Notes: generated by a model not told the origin, from the sequence alone. 20,434 nt of DNA from JAUXFS01 sp050329575 (GCA_050329575.1 JBHJOP010000062.1:1-20434); one strand, 5' to 3'. Counted from the stretch's first letter, positions 1-8,234 are shown. Translations and numbers: made by a program.

Positions 1-101
1 CACACCCTGCCGCCGATCCATGCCGTATGCTTCGCCCCGTGACGCGGATGGCGCGCGATCCCGCCCCGCCGCCACCGCATGTCGCCGACCGGTTGCGCAT
101 C

Positions 102-138
102 GGGAAAAAGGGGGAAAAAGGGGGACGCACCCCTTTCC
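102..138. repeat. REP-like imperfect palindrome with tandem GGGAAAAAG
   Basis: Two tandem copies of a G-run plus five A (GGGAAAAAG, then GGGGAAAAAG) lead into GGGGACGCACCCC and TTTCC. The outer GGAAA and GGGG can pair with CCCC and TTTCC across a short GACGCA loop, leaving a small bulge of As. The shape resembles the GGAAAAAGGGGAC-type repeats often found scattered between genes and near REP-associated transposases. No transposase is seen here, so the family assignment is inference. Confidence 0.4.
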
Positions 139-191
139 GCAGCCGTTGAGCCGAGGGGGGAAGCATTGAAGGGAGGGATGAGGTCCTCGCC

Positions 192-707
192 ATGCAAGTA
201 ACCGACAAAGACGCTCACCGGCAACACAAGAGAGAAGCCTTCGACGGCATGCGCGCCTATCACCAAAGCGAAATATCTCACAAAAAAGATGCCATAGATA
301 TATTAAAAGCGGTTCTGACGTCGATTCTTGTTGTCTATGGAGGCATAGTAGGCGCTCTCATAACGAAACAAATTGAATACAGATTGGCGATTTCAATATC
401 TGTCATCATATTAATTTTTATTCTGGCGATTGTCATTGGCTTGGTGTACTCAACAAATGAAAAAATTGATCAGGATAACAAGAGATATCGAAGTTTTCGC
501 AAGGAATATATTAATGAGATCAAAGCCTTGAACCTTGAAAGTGACCGCATTCAGAATAAATTAGAGTCAGCGTGGGCCGACAATATAGATGAAAGCAAAA
601 CCGGATATCATTATACAAAAGTCATCATCAGACTATTTGGAATCTTGGTTGTCGGAACCGCGGCCATGGGAACGGCGATCATCCTTTCTCTTTCATTGTC
701 TGGCTAG
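192..707 (+). CDS. AT-rich orphan membrane protein, probably three TM helices
   Basis: I do not recognise this 171-residue protein. It opens with a charged, His/Lys-rich stretch of about 35 residues. Two hydrophobic helices follow, near residues 38-60 and 67-87. A long charged, probably coiled-coil segment runs from about 90 to 140, and a last hydrophobic helix lies at about 146-168. This hairpin-plus-cytoplasmic-helix layout loosely resembles SLATT-like two-TM effector proteins, but no diagnostic motif supports that. A GAGG ribosome binding site sits 8 nt before the ATG. Base composition (roughly 40% GC by eye, many AAA/ATA/TTA codons) differs sharply from the GC-rich neighbours and suggests recent transfer. 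The gene is a real ORF candidate because codon use is coherent and three membrane helices are preserved. Its function is unknown. Confidence 0.7.
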   Translation: MQVTDKDAHRQHKREAFDGMRAYHQSEISHKKDAIDILKAVLTSILVVYGGIVGALITKQIEYRLAISISVIILIFILAIVIGLVYSTNEKIDQDNKRYRSFRKEYINEIKALNLESDRIQNKLESAWADNIDESKTGYHYTKVIIRLFGILVVGTAAMGTAIILSLSLSG

Positions 708-816
708 GCAGAAGACACACGCCCGTTCTTCCGGGAGGCCGACGCCCGCGAGCGTTCGGAGGCGGCGGAGAATCCGCTGGCCTGCGGCGGCGCATTTCGG
801 CTAAGGATCGGGCGCC

Positions 817-1572
817 ATGGCCGCGTCGGACGCACGCACCGCGATCGGGGTCGCCGGCCGCGTCGCCGCCGCCGGCGTGCTGGCGGCGGGCGTCGCCGTC
901 GGCGGCTGGTTGGTCGGCGACGGCTTCGCGACCGGCCGCGGCGGCGAGCGCACCGTCACCGTCAAGGGGGTCGCCGAGCGCGAGGTGAAGGCGGATCTCG
1001 CCATCTGGCCGATGCGCTTCGTCGCCACCAGCAACGTCCTCGCCGAGGCGCAGGCGGCCGTGTCCGGCCATGCCCGCACCATCGCCGCGTTCCTCGCCGC
1101 CGCCGGCATCGCCGCCGACGAGGTCGAGCTGCGCGACCTGGCGGTCACCGATCTGCTCGCCCAGGCCTACCGTTCGGGCCCGGTCGAGAGCCGCTTCATC
1201 GTCGCCCAGACCCTGGTCGTGCGCACCGCCGCCGTCGACCACGTCGCCGCCGCCAGCCAGCGCATCGGCGATCTGGTCGCGGCCGGGGTGGTGCTGTCGA
1301 GCGAGGGCGCGGCGATGCAGGGACCGTTCTACCTGTTCACCCGCCTGAACGAGATCAAGCCGCCGATGATCGCCGAAGCGACCGAGAGCGCGCGCGCCGG
1401 CGCCGAGCAGTTCGCCGCCGATTCGCGCAGCACGGTCGGCGGCATCCGCCGCGCCAGTCAGGGCGTGTTCCAGATCCTCGCCCGCGACCAGGCCCCGGGC
1501 CTCCAGGAGGCGACCCAGATCCACAAGACGGTGCGGGTCGTCTCCACCATCGACTACCGGCTCGAGGACTGA
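817..1572 (+). CDS. SIMPL domain (DUF541) envelope protein
   Basis: This 251-residue protein has an N-terminal hydrophobic anchor or signal segment at about residues 10-30. A SIMPL/DUF541 domain follows, beginning TVTVKGVAEREVKADLAIW, a hallmark of the family (a small beta strand with G-x-A-E-x-x-V-x-A-D). The C-terminal VRVVSTIDYRLED end also fits. The length is typical. The family is periplasmic or membrane-anchored and is linked to envelope or oxidative stress (E. coli YggE is the best known member); no enzymatic activity is established. An AAGGA ribosome binding site lies 9 nt upstream of the ATG. mepA follows after 7 nt, so the two are probably co-transcribed, which fits an envelope role. 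Confidence 0.85.
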   Translation: MAASDARTAIGVAGRVAAAGVLAAGVAVGGWLVGDGFATGRGGERTVTVKGVAEREVKADLAIWPMRFVATSNVLAEAQAAVSGHARTIAAFLAAAGIAADEVELRDLAVTDLLAQAYRSGPVESRFIVAQTLVVRTAAVDHVAAASQRIGDLVAAGVVLSSEGAAMQGPFYLFTRLNEIKPPMIAEATESARAGAEQFAADSRSTVGGIRRASQGVFQILARDQAPGLQEATQIHKTVRVVSTIDYRLED

Positions 1573-1579
1573 CGCGGAG

Positions 1580-2437
1580 ATGCGGCGGCGGCGGACGGCT
1601 GCGCTGGTGCTGGGCCTGATCCTCGGCCTCGCGATCGCCGGGTCGGGCACCGCCGCCGGGTCGGAGTGGGGTCGCGTCGCCGGTCCCGCCCCGCTGCCCG
1701 CCCGCGCCATCGGCGGCCATTCGCTCGGCTGCCTCGCCGGCGCCGAGGCGCTGCCCCTCGACGGTCCGGGCTACCAGGTGATGCGGCCGTCGCGGCAGCG
1801 CTTCTACGGCCATCCGCGGCTGATCCGCTTCGTCGAGGCGTTCGCCGCCCGGATGCGCGCGCACGGCTGGGACGGCCTGCTGGTCGGCGACCTCGCCCAG
1901 CCGCGCGGCGGCCCGATGACCTCGGGACACGCCAGTCACCAGACCGGCCTCGACGTCGACATCTGGTTCGACCCCGAATCGCGGCCGCTCGACGCGGTCG
2001 AACGGGAGCGGCGGCCGGCGACCTCGCTGGTCGCCGCCGACGGCACCGACGTCGAGGCCGAGCGCTGGACCGACGGCCATCTCGTGCTGCTGCGCACCGC
2101 CGCCTCGTTCCCGGAGGTCGACCGCATCTTCGTCGGTGCGGCGATCAAGGAGCGGCTGTGCCGAACCGTCGAGGGCAACCGCGACTGGCTGGCCAGGATC
2201 CGCCCGTGGTGGGGCCACGTCCACCACTTCCACGTCCGCCTGCGCTGCCCGGACGACGAAGCCGCCTGCCGCGACCAGGAGCCGCTGCCGGCCGGCGACG
2301 GCTGCGACGCGAGCCTCGCCTGGTGGTTCTCGGACGAGGCGGCGGCGGAGCTGGCGCGGCTGCGCGCCCTGCCGCCGCGGGTGATCGCGCTCGCCGACCT
2401 GCCGCCGGCCTGCCGCGCGGTGCTCGACGGCTCCTGA
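1580..2437 (+). CDS. mepA: Penicillin-insensitive murein endopeptidase MepA
   Basis: A zinc peptidase of 285 residues that cleaves D-alanyl-meso-diaminopimelyl cross-links in peptidoglycan in the periplasm. A signal peptide is clear: Arg-rich start, hydrophobic core to about residue 22, Ala-x-Ala-like end near residue 27. The zinc and active-site motifs are intact: GHASHQTGLDVDIWF places H120 and D127, and WGHVHHFHVRL places H213, H216 and H218. All are offset by 7 from the E. coli MepA residues H113, D120, H206, H209 and H211. The many cysteines in the C-terminal third are consistent with periplasmic disulfides. It lies 7 nt after the SIMPL gene and converges on aapP with a 27-nt gap. GGAG immediately before the ATG is poorly spaced, suggesting translational coupling to the upstream gene. 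Confidence 0.95.
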   Translation: MRRRRTAALVLGLILGLAIAGSGTAAGSEWGRVAGPAPLPARAIGGHSLGCLAGAEALPLDGPGYQVMRPSRQRFYGHPRLIRFVEAFAARMRAHGWDGLLVGDLAQPRGGPMTSGHASHQTGLDVDIWFDPESRPLDAVERERRPATSLVAADGTDVEAERWTDGHLVLLRTAASFPEVDRIFVGAAIKERLCRTVEGNRDWLARIRPWWGHVHHFHVRLRCPDDEAACRDQEPLPAGDGCDASLAWWFSDEAAAELARLRALPPRVIALADLPPACRAVLDGS

Positions 2438-2464
2438 CCGGGTCCGCGCCGGCGCCGCCCCCGG

Positions 2465-3226
2465 CTAGTGGCTGAGGATCTGGCTCAGGAACTTCCGGGT
2501 GCGCTCGCTCTTCGGGGCGGCGAAGAAGTCCTTCGGCGGCGCCGTCTCGACGATGGTGCCCTCGTCCATGAACACCATGGTGTCGGCGACCGTCCGCGCG
2601 AAGCCCATCTCGTGGGTGACGCAGATCATCGTCATCCCGGCTTCGGCGAGCTCGACCATCACGTCGAGCACCTCCTTGATCATCTCCGGGTCGAGCGCCG
2701 AGGTCGGCTCGTCGAACAGCATGATCGACGGCTTCATGCACAGGGCACGGGCGATCGCCACCCGTTGCTGCTGGCCGCCGGAGAGCTGGCCCGGGTACTT
2801 CCGCGCCTGTTCGGGGATGTGGACCCGCTCCAGGTATTCCATCGCCGTCGCCTCCGCCTGCCGCTTCGGCTGCTTCTGCACCCAGATCGGCGACAGCGTG
2901 AGGTTCTCGAGCACGGTGAGGTGGGGAAACAGGTTGAACTGCTGGAACACCATCCCGACGTTGCGGCGGATGCGCTCGACGGTGCGCACGTCGTTGGTGA
3001 GCTCGACGCCGTCGACGGTGATCCGGCCCTGCTGATGCTCCTCCAGCCGGTTGATGCAGCGGATCACCGTCGACTTGCCGGAGCCCGACGGGCCGCAGAC
3101 CACCACCCGCTGGCGGCGGCCGACGGTGAGGTTGATGTCCTTCAGCACGTGAAAGGCGCCGAACCACTTGTGGACGCCTTCGAGAACGATCGCCGCTTCG
3201 GCGGCGGCGGACGGGCGGGCGGTCAT
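2465..3226 (-). CDS. aapP: Amino acid ABC transporter ATPase (AapP type)
   Basis: A 253-residue cytoplasmic ATPase of the polar amino acid (PAAT) uptake family, last gene of the aap operon. It shows Walker A GPSGSGKST (residues 45-53), a Q-loop in VFQQFNLFPH, the signature LSGGQQQR (148-155), Walker B IMLFDEPTSALDP and the switch histidine in VTHEMGFA. The long open frame continues upstream through aapM in another frame. The chosen start is the ATG of MTARPSAAAEAAIV, 14 nt after the aapM stop, which gives the usual family length. Gene order and permease sequences favour the broad-specificity AapJQMP system over a glutamine-only GlnQ system. Confidence 0.93.
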   Translation of the reverse strand: MTARPSAAAEAAIVLEGVHKWFGAFHVLKDINLTVGRRQRVVVCGPSGSGKSTVIRCINRLEEHQQGRITVDGVELTNDVRTVERIRRNVGMVFQQFNLFPHLTVLENLTLSPIWVQKQPKRQAEATAMEYLERVHIPEQARKYPGQLSGGQQQRVAIARALCMKPSIMLFDEPTSALDPEMIKEVLDVMVELAEAGMTMICVTHEMGFARTVADTMVFMDEGTIVETAPPKDFFAAPKSERTRKFLSQILSH

Positions 3227-3240
3227 CGCACGGGTCCTCC

Positions 3241-4395
3241 TCAACCTCGCTCGCGGCGATGGTCGGTCTCCAGCCGGCGCTCCAGATAGAGGCTGTAGCG
3301 GGACATGAAGAACGAGAATCCCCAGTAGATCATCGCCGCGAACAGGTAGGCTTCGACATAGAAGATCCGCCACGACGGGTCGGTGAGCGCCGTCTTGACG
3401 GTGGTCAGCAGGTCGAACAGGCCGATGATGATCACCAGCGAGGTGTCCTTGAACATGCTGATGAACTGATTGACGATCGGCGGGATCGAGATCTTCAGCG
3501 CCTGCGGCAGGATGATCAGCAGCGTCTTCTCCCAGTAGGAGAGGCCGAGCGCCTCGGCCGCCTCGTACTGGCCGCGCGGGATCGCCTGCAGACCGCCGCG
3601 GATCGCCTCCGCGAGATAGGCGGCGGTGAACAGGATGATCCCGACCTGGGCGCGCAGCAGCTTGTCGATGGTCACGCCTTCGGGCAGGAACAGCGGGAAC
3701 ATCACCGAGGCCATGAACAGGACGCTGATCAGCGGCACCCCGCGCACGAACTCGATGAAGCCGACTGAGACGGCGCGGATCATCGGCAGCTCCGACCGCC
3801 GCCCCAACGCCAACAGCACGGCGAGCGGGAACGAAAAGACGATGCCGACCGAGGCCAGGATCAGGGTCAGCGGCAGCCCGCCCCAGCGGGCGTTCTCGAC
3901 GAACGTCAGCCCGAGCACGCCGCCCCACATCAGGAGGCCGCAGACGGGCAGCACCACCAGCCACAGGGCGAACAGCCACGGCCGCCAGAACGGCGGATTG
4001 CAGGAGACCACCAGCACGGCGACGAACAGCGCCGTCGCCAGCAGCGGCCGCCAGTGCTCGTCGAACGGATAGAGGCCGAACAGCATGAAGCGGTGCTTTT
4101 CGGTGACGATCGCCCAGCAGGCGCCGTCGGCGGCGCGGCACAGCTGCGGATCGCCGCCCGACCACACCGCGCCGGTGATCGCCCACGAGAACAAGGGCGG
4201 CACCGTCACCCACAGCAGCCACAGGCAGATCAGCGTCAGGATCGTGTTGGGAATGCTGGAGAACAGGTTGCGGCGGACCCAGTCGACGGCGAGCGCCGGG
4301 CTGGACGGCGGCGCCTCCGGCGGCGGCAGCGTCACGTCGACCGGTTCCTCCTCGCGGGCGATGATCTCGCCCGGGGTAGGGTCACGGCGGGCCAT
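3241..4395 (-). CDS. aapM: General L-amino acid ABC transporter permease AapM
   Basis: An inner-membrane permease of 384 residues. It has the long N-terminal extension typical of AapM, beginning with a Pro/Glu-rich cytoplasmic tail and then an N-terminal membrane block. The C-terminal half is a standard PAAT permease domain (LTFVENARWGGLPLTLILA onwards). The EAA loop that contacts the ATPase is visible as EAAEALGLSYWEKTLLIILP. It pairs with AapQ as a heterodimer. Only 3 nt separate its start from the aapQ stop, so the genes are translationally coupled. Confidence 0.94.
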   Translation of the reverse strand: MARRDPTPGEIIAREEEPVDVTLPPPEAPPSSPALAVDWVRRNLFSSIPNTILTLICLWLLWVTVPPLFSWAITGAVWSGGDPQLCRAADGACWAIVTEKHRFMLFGLYPFDEHWRPLLATALFVAVLVVSCNPPFWRPWLFALWLVVLPVCGLLMWGGVLGLTFVENARWGGLPLTLILASVGIVFSFPLAVLLALGRRSELPMIRAVSVGFIEFVRGVPLISVLFMASVMFPLFLPEGVTIDKLLRAQVGIILFTAAYLAEAIRGGLQAIPRGQYEAAEALGLSYWEKTLLIILPQALKISIPPIVNQFISMFKDTSLVIIIGLFDLLTTVKTALTDPSWRIFYVEAYLFAAMIYWGFSFFMSRYSLYLERRLETDHRRERG

Positions 4396-4398
4396 CGC

Positions 4399-5610
4399 TC
4401 AGCGCCCCCCCTTGAGGGCGATCCGCCGGTTGTACCAGTTCATGAACGCCGAGATCGACAGGCTGACGGTGAGATACACCGCCATGATGATGGCGATTCC
4501 CTCGATCGCCTGTCCGGTCTGGTTGATCGAGGTGTTGGCGACACTGACCAGGTCGGGAAAGCCGATCGCGACCGCCAGCGACGAGTTCTTGGTCAGGTTC
4601 AGGTACTGGCTGGTCAGCGGCGGGATGATCACCCGCAGCGCCTGCGGCAGCAGGATCAGGCGCATCACCAGCGACTTGCGCAGCCCGAGCGCGAGCCCGG
4701 CCTCGGTCTGGCCGTGGGAGACGGCGAGGATGCCGCCGCGGACAATCTCGGCGATGTAGGAGCCGGTGTAGGCGACGAGGCCGATCAGCAGCGCGGCGAA
4801 CTCCGGCGACAGCGTCGCGCCGCCCTGGAAGTTGAAGCCGCTCAGCACCGGCGCGTCCATCGCCGTCGGCGCCCCGCCGAGCCCGTAGACGACGAGCGGC
4901 AGCCCGAGGATCAGCGCGGCGCCGACCCGGAACGTGGGGAAGATCCGGCCGGTCCGCTCCTGGCGCCGGTGCGCCCAGCGCGCGAGCCCCCAGGCGGCGG
5001 CGATGCCGGCGAGCAGCGCGATCGCCATCAGCGTGTGGGTGGTCTCCCAGACCGGGACCGGGATCTTGAAGCCGCGGTTGCTGAGGAACACGCCGGGGAC
5101 GGGATTGAGCGCCTGCCGTGGACCGGGGAGCCCCTCGGTGATCAGCGAGTACCAGAAGAACAGCTGCAAAAGGATCGGGATGTTCCGCAGCCCCTCGACG
5201 TAGACGGTCGCGAACCTCGCCACCAGCCAGTTGCTGGACAGGCGCGCGACGCCGACGATGGTGCCGAGGATGGTCGCCAGGACGATGCCGAACACCGACA
5301 CCTTGAGCGTGTTGAGCAGACCGACCACCAGCACCCGGAAGTAGCTGTCGGCCGCGCTGTAGCGGATCGGGCTCTCGCTGACGTCGAACCCGGCCTCGCG
5401 CTCGAGGAACGCGAAGCCGGTGGCGATGCTGCGGTTCTCGAGATTGGTGAGGGTGTTGCTGATCAGGTACCAGGCGAGCAGCACCACCCCGCCGAGAACG
5501 ACGATCTGGTAGACCACCCCGCGGACGCGGCGATCGTTCCACCACGCGACGCGCGCCGCCGGCGGCGGCGCCGGGCCGGCGGACGAGGGCGCGGGGGGCG
5601 GGCCTGCCAT
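4399..5610 (-). CDS. aapQ: General L-amino acid ABC transporter permease AapQ
   Basis: An inner-membrane permease of 403 residues with the AapQ layout. A first TM follows a Pro/Ala-rich N-terminus, then LENRSIATGFAFLEREAGFD, the strongly conserved first block of AapQ/BztB-type proteins. The permease region is interrupted by a long insert of extra helices, and the EAA loop is TEAGLALGLRKSLVMRLILLP. The C-terminal segment ends SAFMNWYNRRIALKGGR. It is the second gene of the operon, 60 nt after aapJ, with a strong hairpin in that gap. Substrates of the system in rhizobia are many L-amino acids, with both uptake and efflux described; the range here is inferred. Confidence 0.94.
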   Translation of the reverse strand: MAGPPPAPSSAGPAPPPAARVAWWNDRRVRGVVYQIVVLGGVVLLAWYLISNTLTNLENRSIATGFAFLEREAGFDVSESPIRYSAADSYFRVLVVGLLNTLKVSVFGIVLATILGTIVGVARLSSNWLVARFATVYVEGLRNIPILLQLFFWYSLITEGLPGPRQALNPVPGVFLSNRGFKIPVPVWETTHTLMAIALLAGIAAAWGLARWAHRRQERTGRIFPTFRVGAALILGLPLVVYGLGGAPTAMDAPVLSGFNFQGGATLSPEFAALLIGLVAYTGSYIAEIVRGGILAVSHGQTEAGLALGLRKSLVMRLILLPQALRVIIPPLTSQYLNLTKNSSLAVAIGFPDLVSVANTSINQTGQAIEGIAIIMAVYLTVSLSISAFMNWYNRRIALKGGR

Positions 5611-5628
5611 CGCGGTCTCGGCGGGAGG

Positions 5629-5660
5629 GCCGCCGTCCCGAAGCAGGGCGGGACGGCGGC
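5629..5660 (-). promoter_or_regulatory. Perfect 12-bp hairpin between aapJ and aapQ
   Basis: GCCGCCGTCCCG (5629-5640) is the exact reverse complement of CGGGACGGCGGC (5649-5660), with an 8-nt loop. No T-run follows in the direction of transcription, so it is not a classical intrinsic terminator. Hairpins in this position, right after a binding-protein gene, commonly stabilise the upstream mRNA or partially terminate transcription. The binding protein is then made in excess over the permease. That role is inference from position. Confidence 0.65.
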
Positions 5661-5670
5661 GACCCCGGTG

Positions 5671-6693
5671 CTAGCGGAAGGCCGGGGAGTACATCAGGCC
5701 GCCCTGGGTCCACAAGGCGTTGAGACCGCGCGGCAGCTGCAGCTTCGAGTCCATGCCGACGTTGCGCTCGAAGATCTCGCCGTAGTTGCCGACCTGCTTG
5801 ATGACGTTGTAGGCCCAGGCCTCGTCGAGGCCGAGGGCGGCGCCCATGCCGGGCGTGGTGCCGACCAGACGCATGATGGTCGGATCGGTGCTGGTCTTCG
5901 CCTGATCGACGTTCTGCGAGGTGACGCCCTTCTCCTCCGCCTCGAGGATGGCATAGAGCACCCACTTGACGACGTCGAACCACTGGTCGTCACCGTGACG
6001 GACCGCCGGCGCCAGCGGCTCCTTGGAGATGATCTCCGGCAGGATCACGTGATCGTCCGGGTTCGGGGTGTCGTTGGCGCGGATGGCGGCGAGCTGAGAG
6101 GCGTCGGAGGTGATCGCGTCGCAGCGGCCGGCGAGGTAGGCGGCGGTCACTTCCTCGTACTTCTCGATCGTCACCGGGCCGAACTTCATGGTGTTGGCCC
6201 GGAAGTAGTCGGCGAGGTTGACCTCGGTGGTGGTGCCGGTCTGCACGCAGATGGTGGCGCCCTCCAGCTCCTTCGCGCTCTTCACCCCCAGCTTCTTCGG
6301 CACCATGAAGCCCTGGCCGTCGTAGTAGTTGGTGACGGTGAAGTTGAGGCCGTTGGCGGTGTCGCGGGTCAGCGTCCAGGTGGTGTTGCGCGACAGGATG
6401 TCGACCTCGCCCGACTGCAGGGCGGTGAGGCGCGCCTGGGCGCTGAGCGGCACGTACTTGACCTTGTCGGCGTTGCCGAACACGGCGGCCGCCACGGCGC
6501 GGCACATGTCGACGTCGAGGCCTTTCCACACGCCCTTGTCGTCCGGCGCGCCGAACCCGTAGAGCCCGGTGTGGACGCCGCAGATCACCTCGCCGCGCGC
6601 CTTCACCGCATCGAAGGTCGGGCCGGCGAGGGCGCCGGCGGCGGGAAGGGTGAGGATCAGACCGGCAACCGCGGCCTGGGCGATCGACTTCAT
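5671..6693 (-). CDS. aapJ: General L-amino acid periplasmic binding protein AapJ
   Basis: A periplasmic solute-binding protein of 340 residues (SBP family 3). A clear signal peptide runs to about residue 23 (cleavage after AGALA). The mature protein opens PTFDAVKARGEVICGVHTG and continues with GVWKGLDVDMCRAVAAAVFG, the family signature. Later blocks include VCVQTGTTTE-type sequence (here ICVQTGTTTEVNLADYF), the acidic-site residues around CDAITSDASQLA, and the terminal GLNALWTQGGLMYSPAFR, all typical of AapJ. AGGGAG lies before the ATG at a good distance. It is first in the operon and divergent from bioM. Confidence 0.95.
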   Translation of the reverse strand: MKSIAQAAVAGLILTLPAAGALAGPTFDAVKARGEVICGVHTGLYGFGAPDDKGVWKGLDVDMCRAVAAAVFGNADKVKYVPLSAQARLTALQSGEVDILSRNTTWTLTRDTANGLNFTVTNYYDGQGFMVPKKLGVKSAKELEGATICVQTGTTTEVNLADYFRANTMKFGPVTIEKYEEVTAAYLAGRCDAITSDASQLAAIRANDTPNPDDHVILPEIISKEPLAPAVRHGDDQWFDVVKWVLYAILEAEEKGVTSQNVDQAKTSTDPTIMRLVGTTPGMGAALGLDEAWAYNVIKQVGNYGEIFERNVGMDSKLQLPRGLNALWTQGGLMYSPAFR

Positions 6694-6788
6694 GGCTTGT
6701 TCTCCCTTCTTCGAGATCTGGGCGGCGGTCGCGTCGACGTCGGGTCGACCGAGGGCGCCGCCGCACGTTTCATTGCATCCGCGTCACA

Positions 6789-6817
6789 TTTAGCATTGAT
6801 TTCCCGATCGTCAGCAA
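6789..6817 (-). promoter_or_regulatory. aapJ: Candidate aapJ promoter
   Basis: On the minus strand TTGCTG (-35-like, 6817-6812) and GCTAAA (-10-like, 6794-6789) are separated by 17 nt. They lie in the only AT-richer pocket of the 228-bp aapJ/bioM divergent region. Matches to consensus are partial, and this would give a leader of about 90 nt. Confidence 0.35.
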
Positions 6818-6825
6818 CCTTTAAT
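6796..6825 (+). promoter_or_regulatory. bioM: Candidate bioM promoter
   Basis: TTGATT (6796-6801) and TTTAAT (6820-6825) are spaced by 18 nt on the plus strand. They overlap the candidate aapJ promoter on the other strand, so the two operons might compete for polymerase. This rests only on base matches. No TTATNNATAA-type BioR operator is visible nearby. Confidence 0.35.
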
Positions 6826-6921
6826 CGTATCGCCGCCGCGACGGTGGTATCTGCCGCGCTTTCGAGGTCGGGATCGCGGCCGCAGTCGTCGCGTCCCTGT
6901 CGCCTACGCCGGCATCGGTCC

Positions 6922-7596
6922 ATGATCGAAATCGACAATGTCAGCCACCGGTTCGGCGAGCGGATCGTCCTCCGCGACATCGCGCTGACCCTCACCGAGC
7001 GCCGCGTCGCCGTGATCGGCAGCAACGGCTCGGGCAAGAGCACCTTCGTCCGCCTGCTCAACGGCCTGTTGCTGCCCGAGCGGGGGCGGGTGCGCGTCGC
7101 CGGGCTCGATACCCGCGACCAGACCCGGGCGGTGCGCCGCAAGGTCGGCTTCGTGTTCCAGGACCCCGATGCGCAGATCGTCATGCCGCTGGTCGAGGAG
7201 GACATCGCCTTCGGCCTCAAGAACCTGCGCCTCGGCCGCGACGAGATCGCCCGCAAGGTCGACGCGGTGCTCGCCCGCTACGGCCTCGAGGCGCTCCGCC
7301 ACCAGGCCACCCACACCTTGAGCGGCGGCGAGAAGCAGCTTCTGGCGCTGTCGTCGGTGCTGGTGCTGGAGCCCGACATCGTCGTCTTCGACGAGCCGAC
7401 GACCCTGCTCGATCTCCGCAACAAGCGGATGATGGCCTCGATCCTCGCCGACCTGCCGCAGACCGCGATCGTCGTCTCCCACGACCTCGACCTGCTGGAG
7501 GATTTCGAACGCGTCCTGGTGTTCGACGGCGGCCGGGTGGTCATCGACGGCCGGCCGGCGACGGCGATCCCGGCCTACCGGGCGCTGATGGCATGA
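6922..7596 (+). CDS. bioM: Biotin ECF transporter ATPase BioM
   Basis: The ATPase of the biotin energy-coupling factor transporter, 224 residues. Walker A is GSNGSGKST (33-41), the Q-loop is VFQDPDAQIV (Q80), the signature LSGGEKQ is at 133-139, Walker B is DIVVFDEPT (152-160) and the switch histidine is H187 in VVSHD. Q-loop FQDPDAQ is characteristic of ECF/CbiO-type ATPases. A much longer open frame runs upstream, but it is antisense to aapJ/Q/M; the ATG of MIEIDNVSHRFGER is the natural family start. The stop overlaps the bioN ATG by 4 bp (ATGA), so the two are coupled. Confidence 0.93.
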   Translation: MIEIDNVSHRFGERIVLRDIALTLTERRVAVIGSNGSGKSTFVRLLNGLLLPERGRVRVAGLDTRDQTRAVRRKVGFVFQDPDAQIVMPLVEEDIAFGLKNLRLGRDEIARKVDAVLARYGLEALRHQATHTLSGGEKQLLALSSVLVLEPDIVVFDEPTTLLDLRNKRMMASILADLPQTAIVVSHDLDLLEDFERVLVFDGGRVVIDGRPATAIPAYRALMA

Positions 7597-8234
7597 TCCT
7601 CGGGCTCTATCTCCACCGCCGGACACCGATCCACCGCGTCCCGGCGGCGGTCAAGGTGCTGACGCTGTTCGCCGCCGGCATCGGCGTGTTCCTGGTCCCG
7701 AACCCGTTCTGGCTGGTTCCGGCGCTGGCCGCCGTCGTCGGCCTGATGGTGCTGGCCAGGGTGCCGCTCGGTGAGACCGTCCGCCAGCTCCGCCCGGTCG
7801 CGGTGTTGATCGTCGTCATCTTCCTGGTCCACGGCTGGTTCACCAGCTGGACGCTGGGGCTCCTGGTGGTGGCGCGCTTCGCCGTGCTGTTGCTGCTGGC
7901 GTTGCTGGTCACCTTCACCACCCGCGTCTCCGAGATGATCGACGTGCTGGAGCGAGGCTTCCGGCCGCTTTCGGTGTTCGGTGTCAATCCCGAGAAGTCG
8001 AGCCTGATGCTGTCGCTGGCGCTGCGCTTCATTCCGCTCCTGTTCGCGAAGTTCCAGGAGATCCAGGAAGCCCAGCGGGCTCGCGGGCTCGAGCGCAACG
8101 TCGTCGCCTTGCTGATGCCGTTGCTGATCAAGACCCTCAAGATGGCGGGCGACCTCACCGACGCCATCGACGCCCGCGGCTACGATCCCGACGGCCGGCC
8201 CATGGTCTCTCGCTCGGAAATTGCCGATCGGTGA
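7593..8234 (+). CDS. bioN: Biotin ECF transporter transmembrane component BioN
   Basis: The EcfT-type membrane coupling protein, 213 residues with about four to five TM helices. It carries both short Ala-Arg-Gly coupling motifs in its cytoplasmic helices: AQRARGLE near residue 165 and DAIDARGYDPDG near residue 193. These contact the ATPase. The N-terminal ILGLYLHRRTPIHRVPAAVK block matches BioN/CbiQ proteins of alphaproteobacteria. Its length is shorter than generic EcfT and typical for BioN. It overlaps bioM by 4 bp. An 88-nt gap separates it from bioY. Confidence 0.92.
   Translation: MILGLYLHRRTPIHRVPAAVKVLTLFAAGIGVFLVPNPFWLVPALAAVVGLMVLARVPLGETVRQLRPVAVLIVVIFLVHGWFTSWTLGLLVVARFAVLLLLALLVTFTTRVSEMIDVLERGFRPLSVFGVNPEKSSLMLSLALRFIPLLFAKFQEIQEAQRARGLERNVVALLMPLLIKTLKMAGDLTDAIDARGYDPDGRPMVSRSEIADR

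Noticed and set aside
2438..2464. Bidirectional terminator between mepA and aapP
   Set aside because: Only a short CCGGG/CCCGG pairing with a long loop in 27 bp; too weak to call.
4054..6921. Very long plus-strand open frame (over 1,100 codons in total) running into bioM
   Set aside because: Antisense to aapM, aapQ and aapJ; the translation is Arg/Asp/Gly/His-rich with no domain. Only the last 224 codons (bioM) are real.
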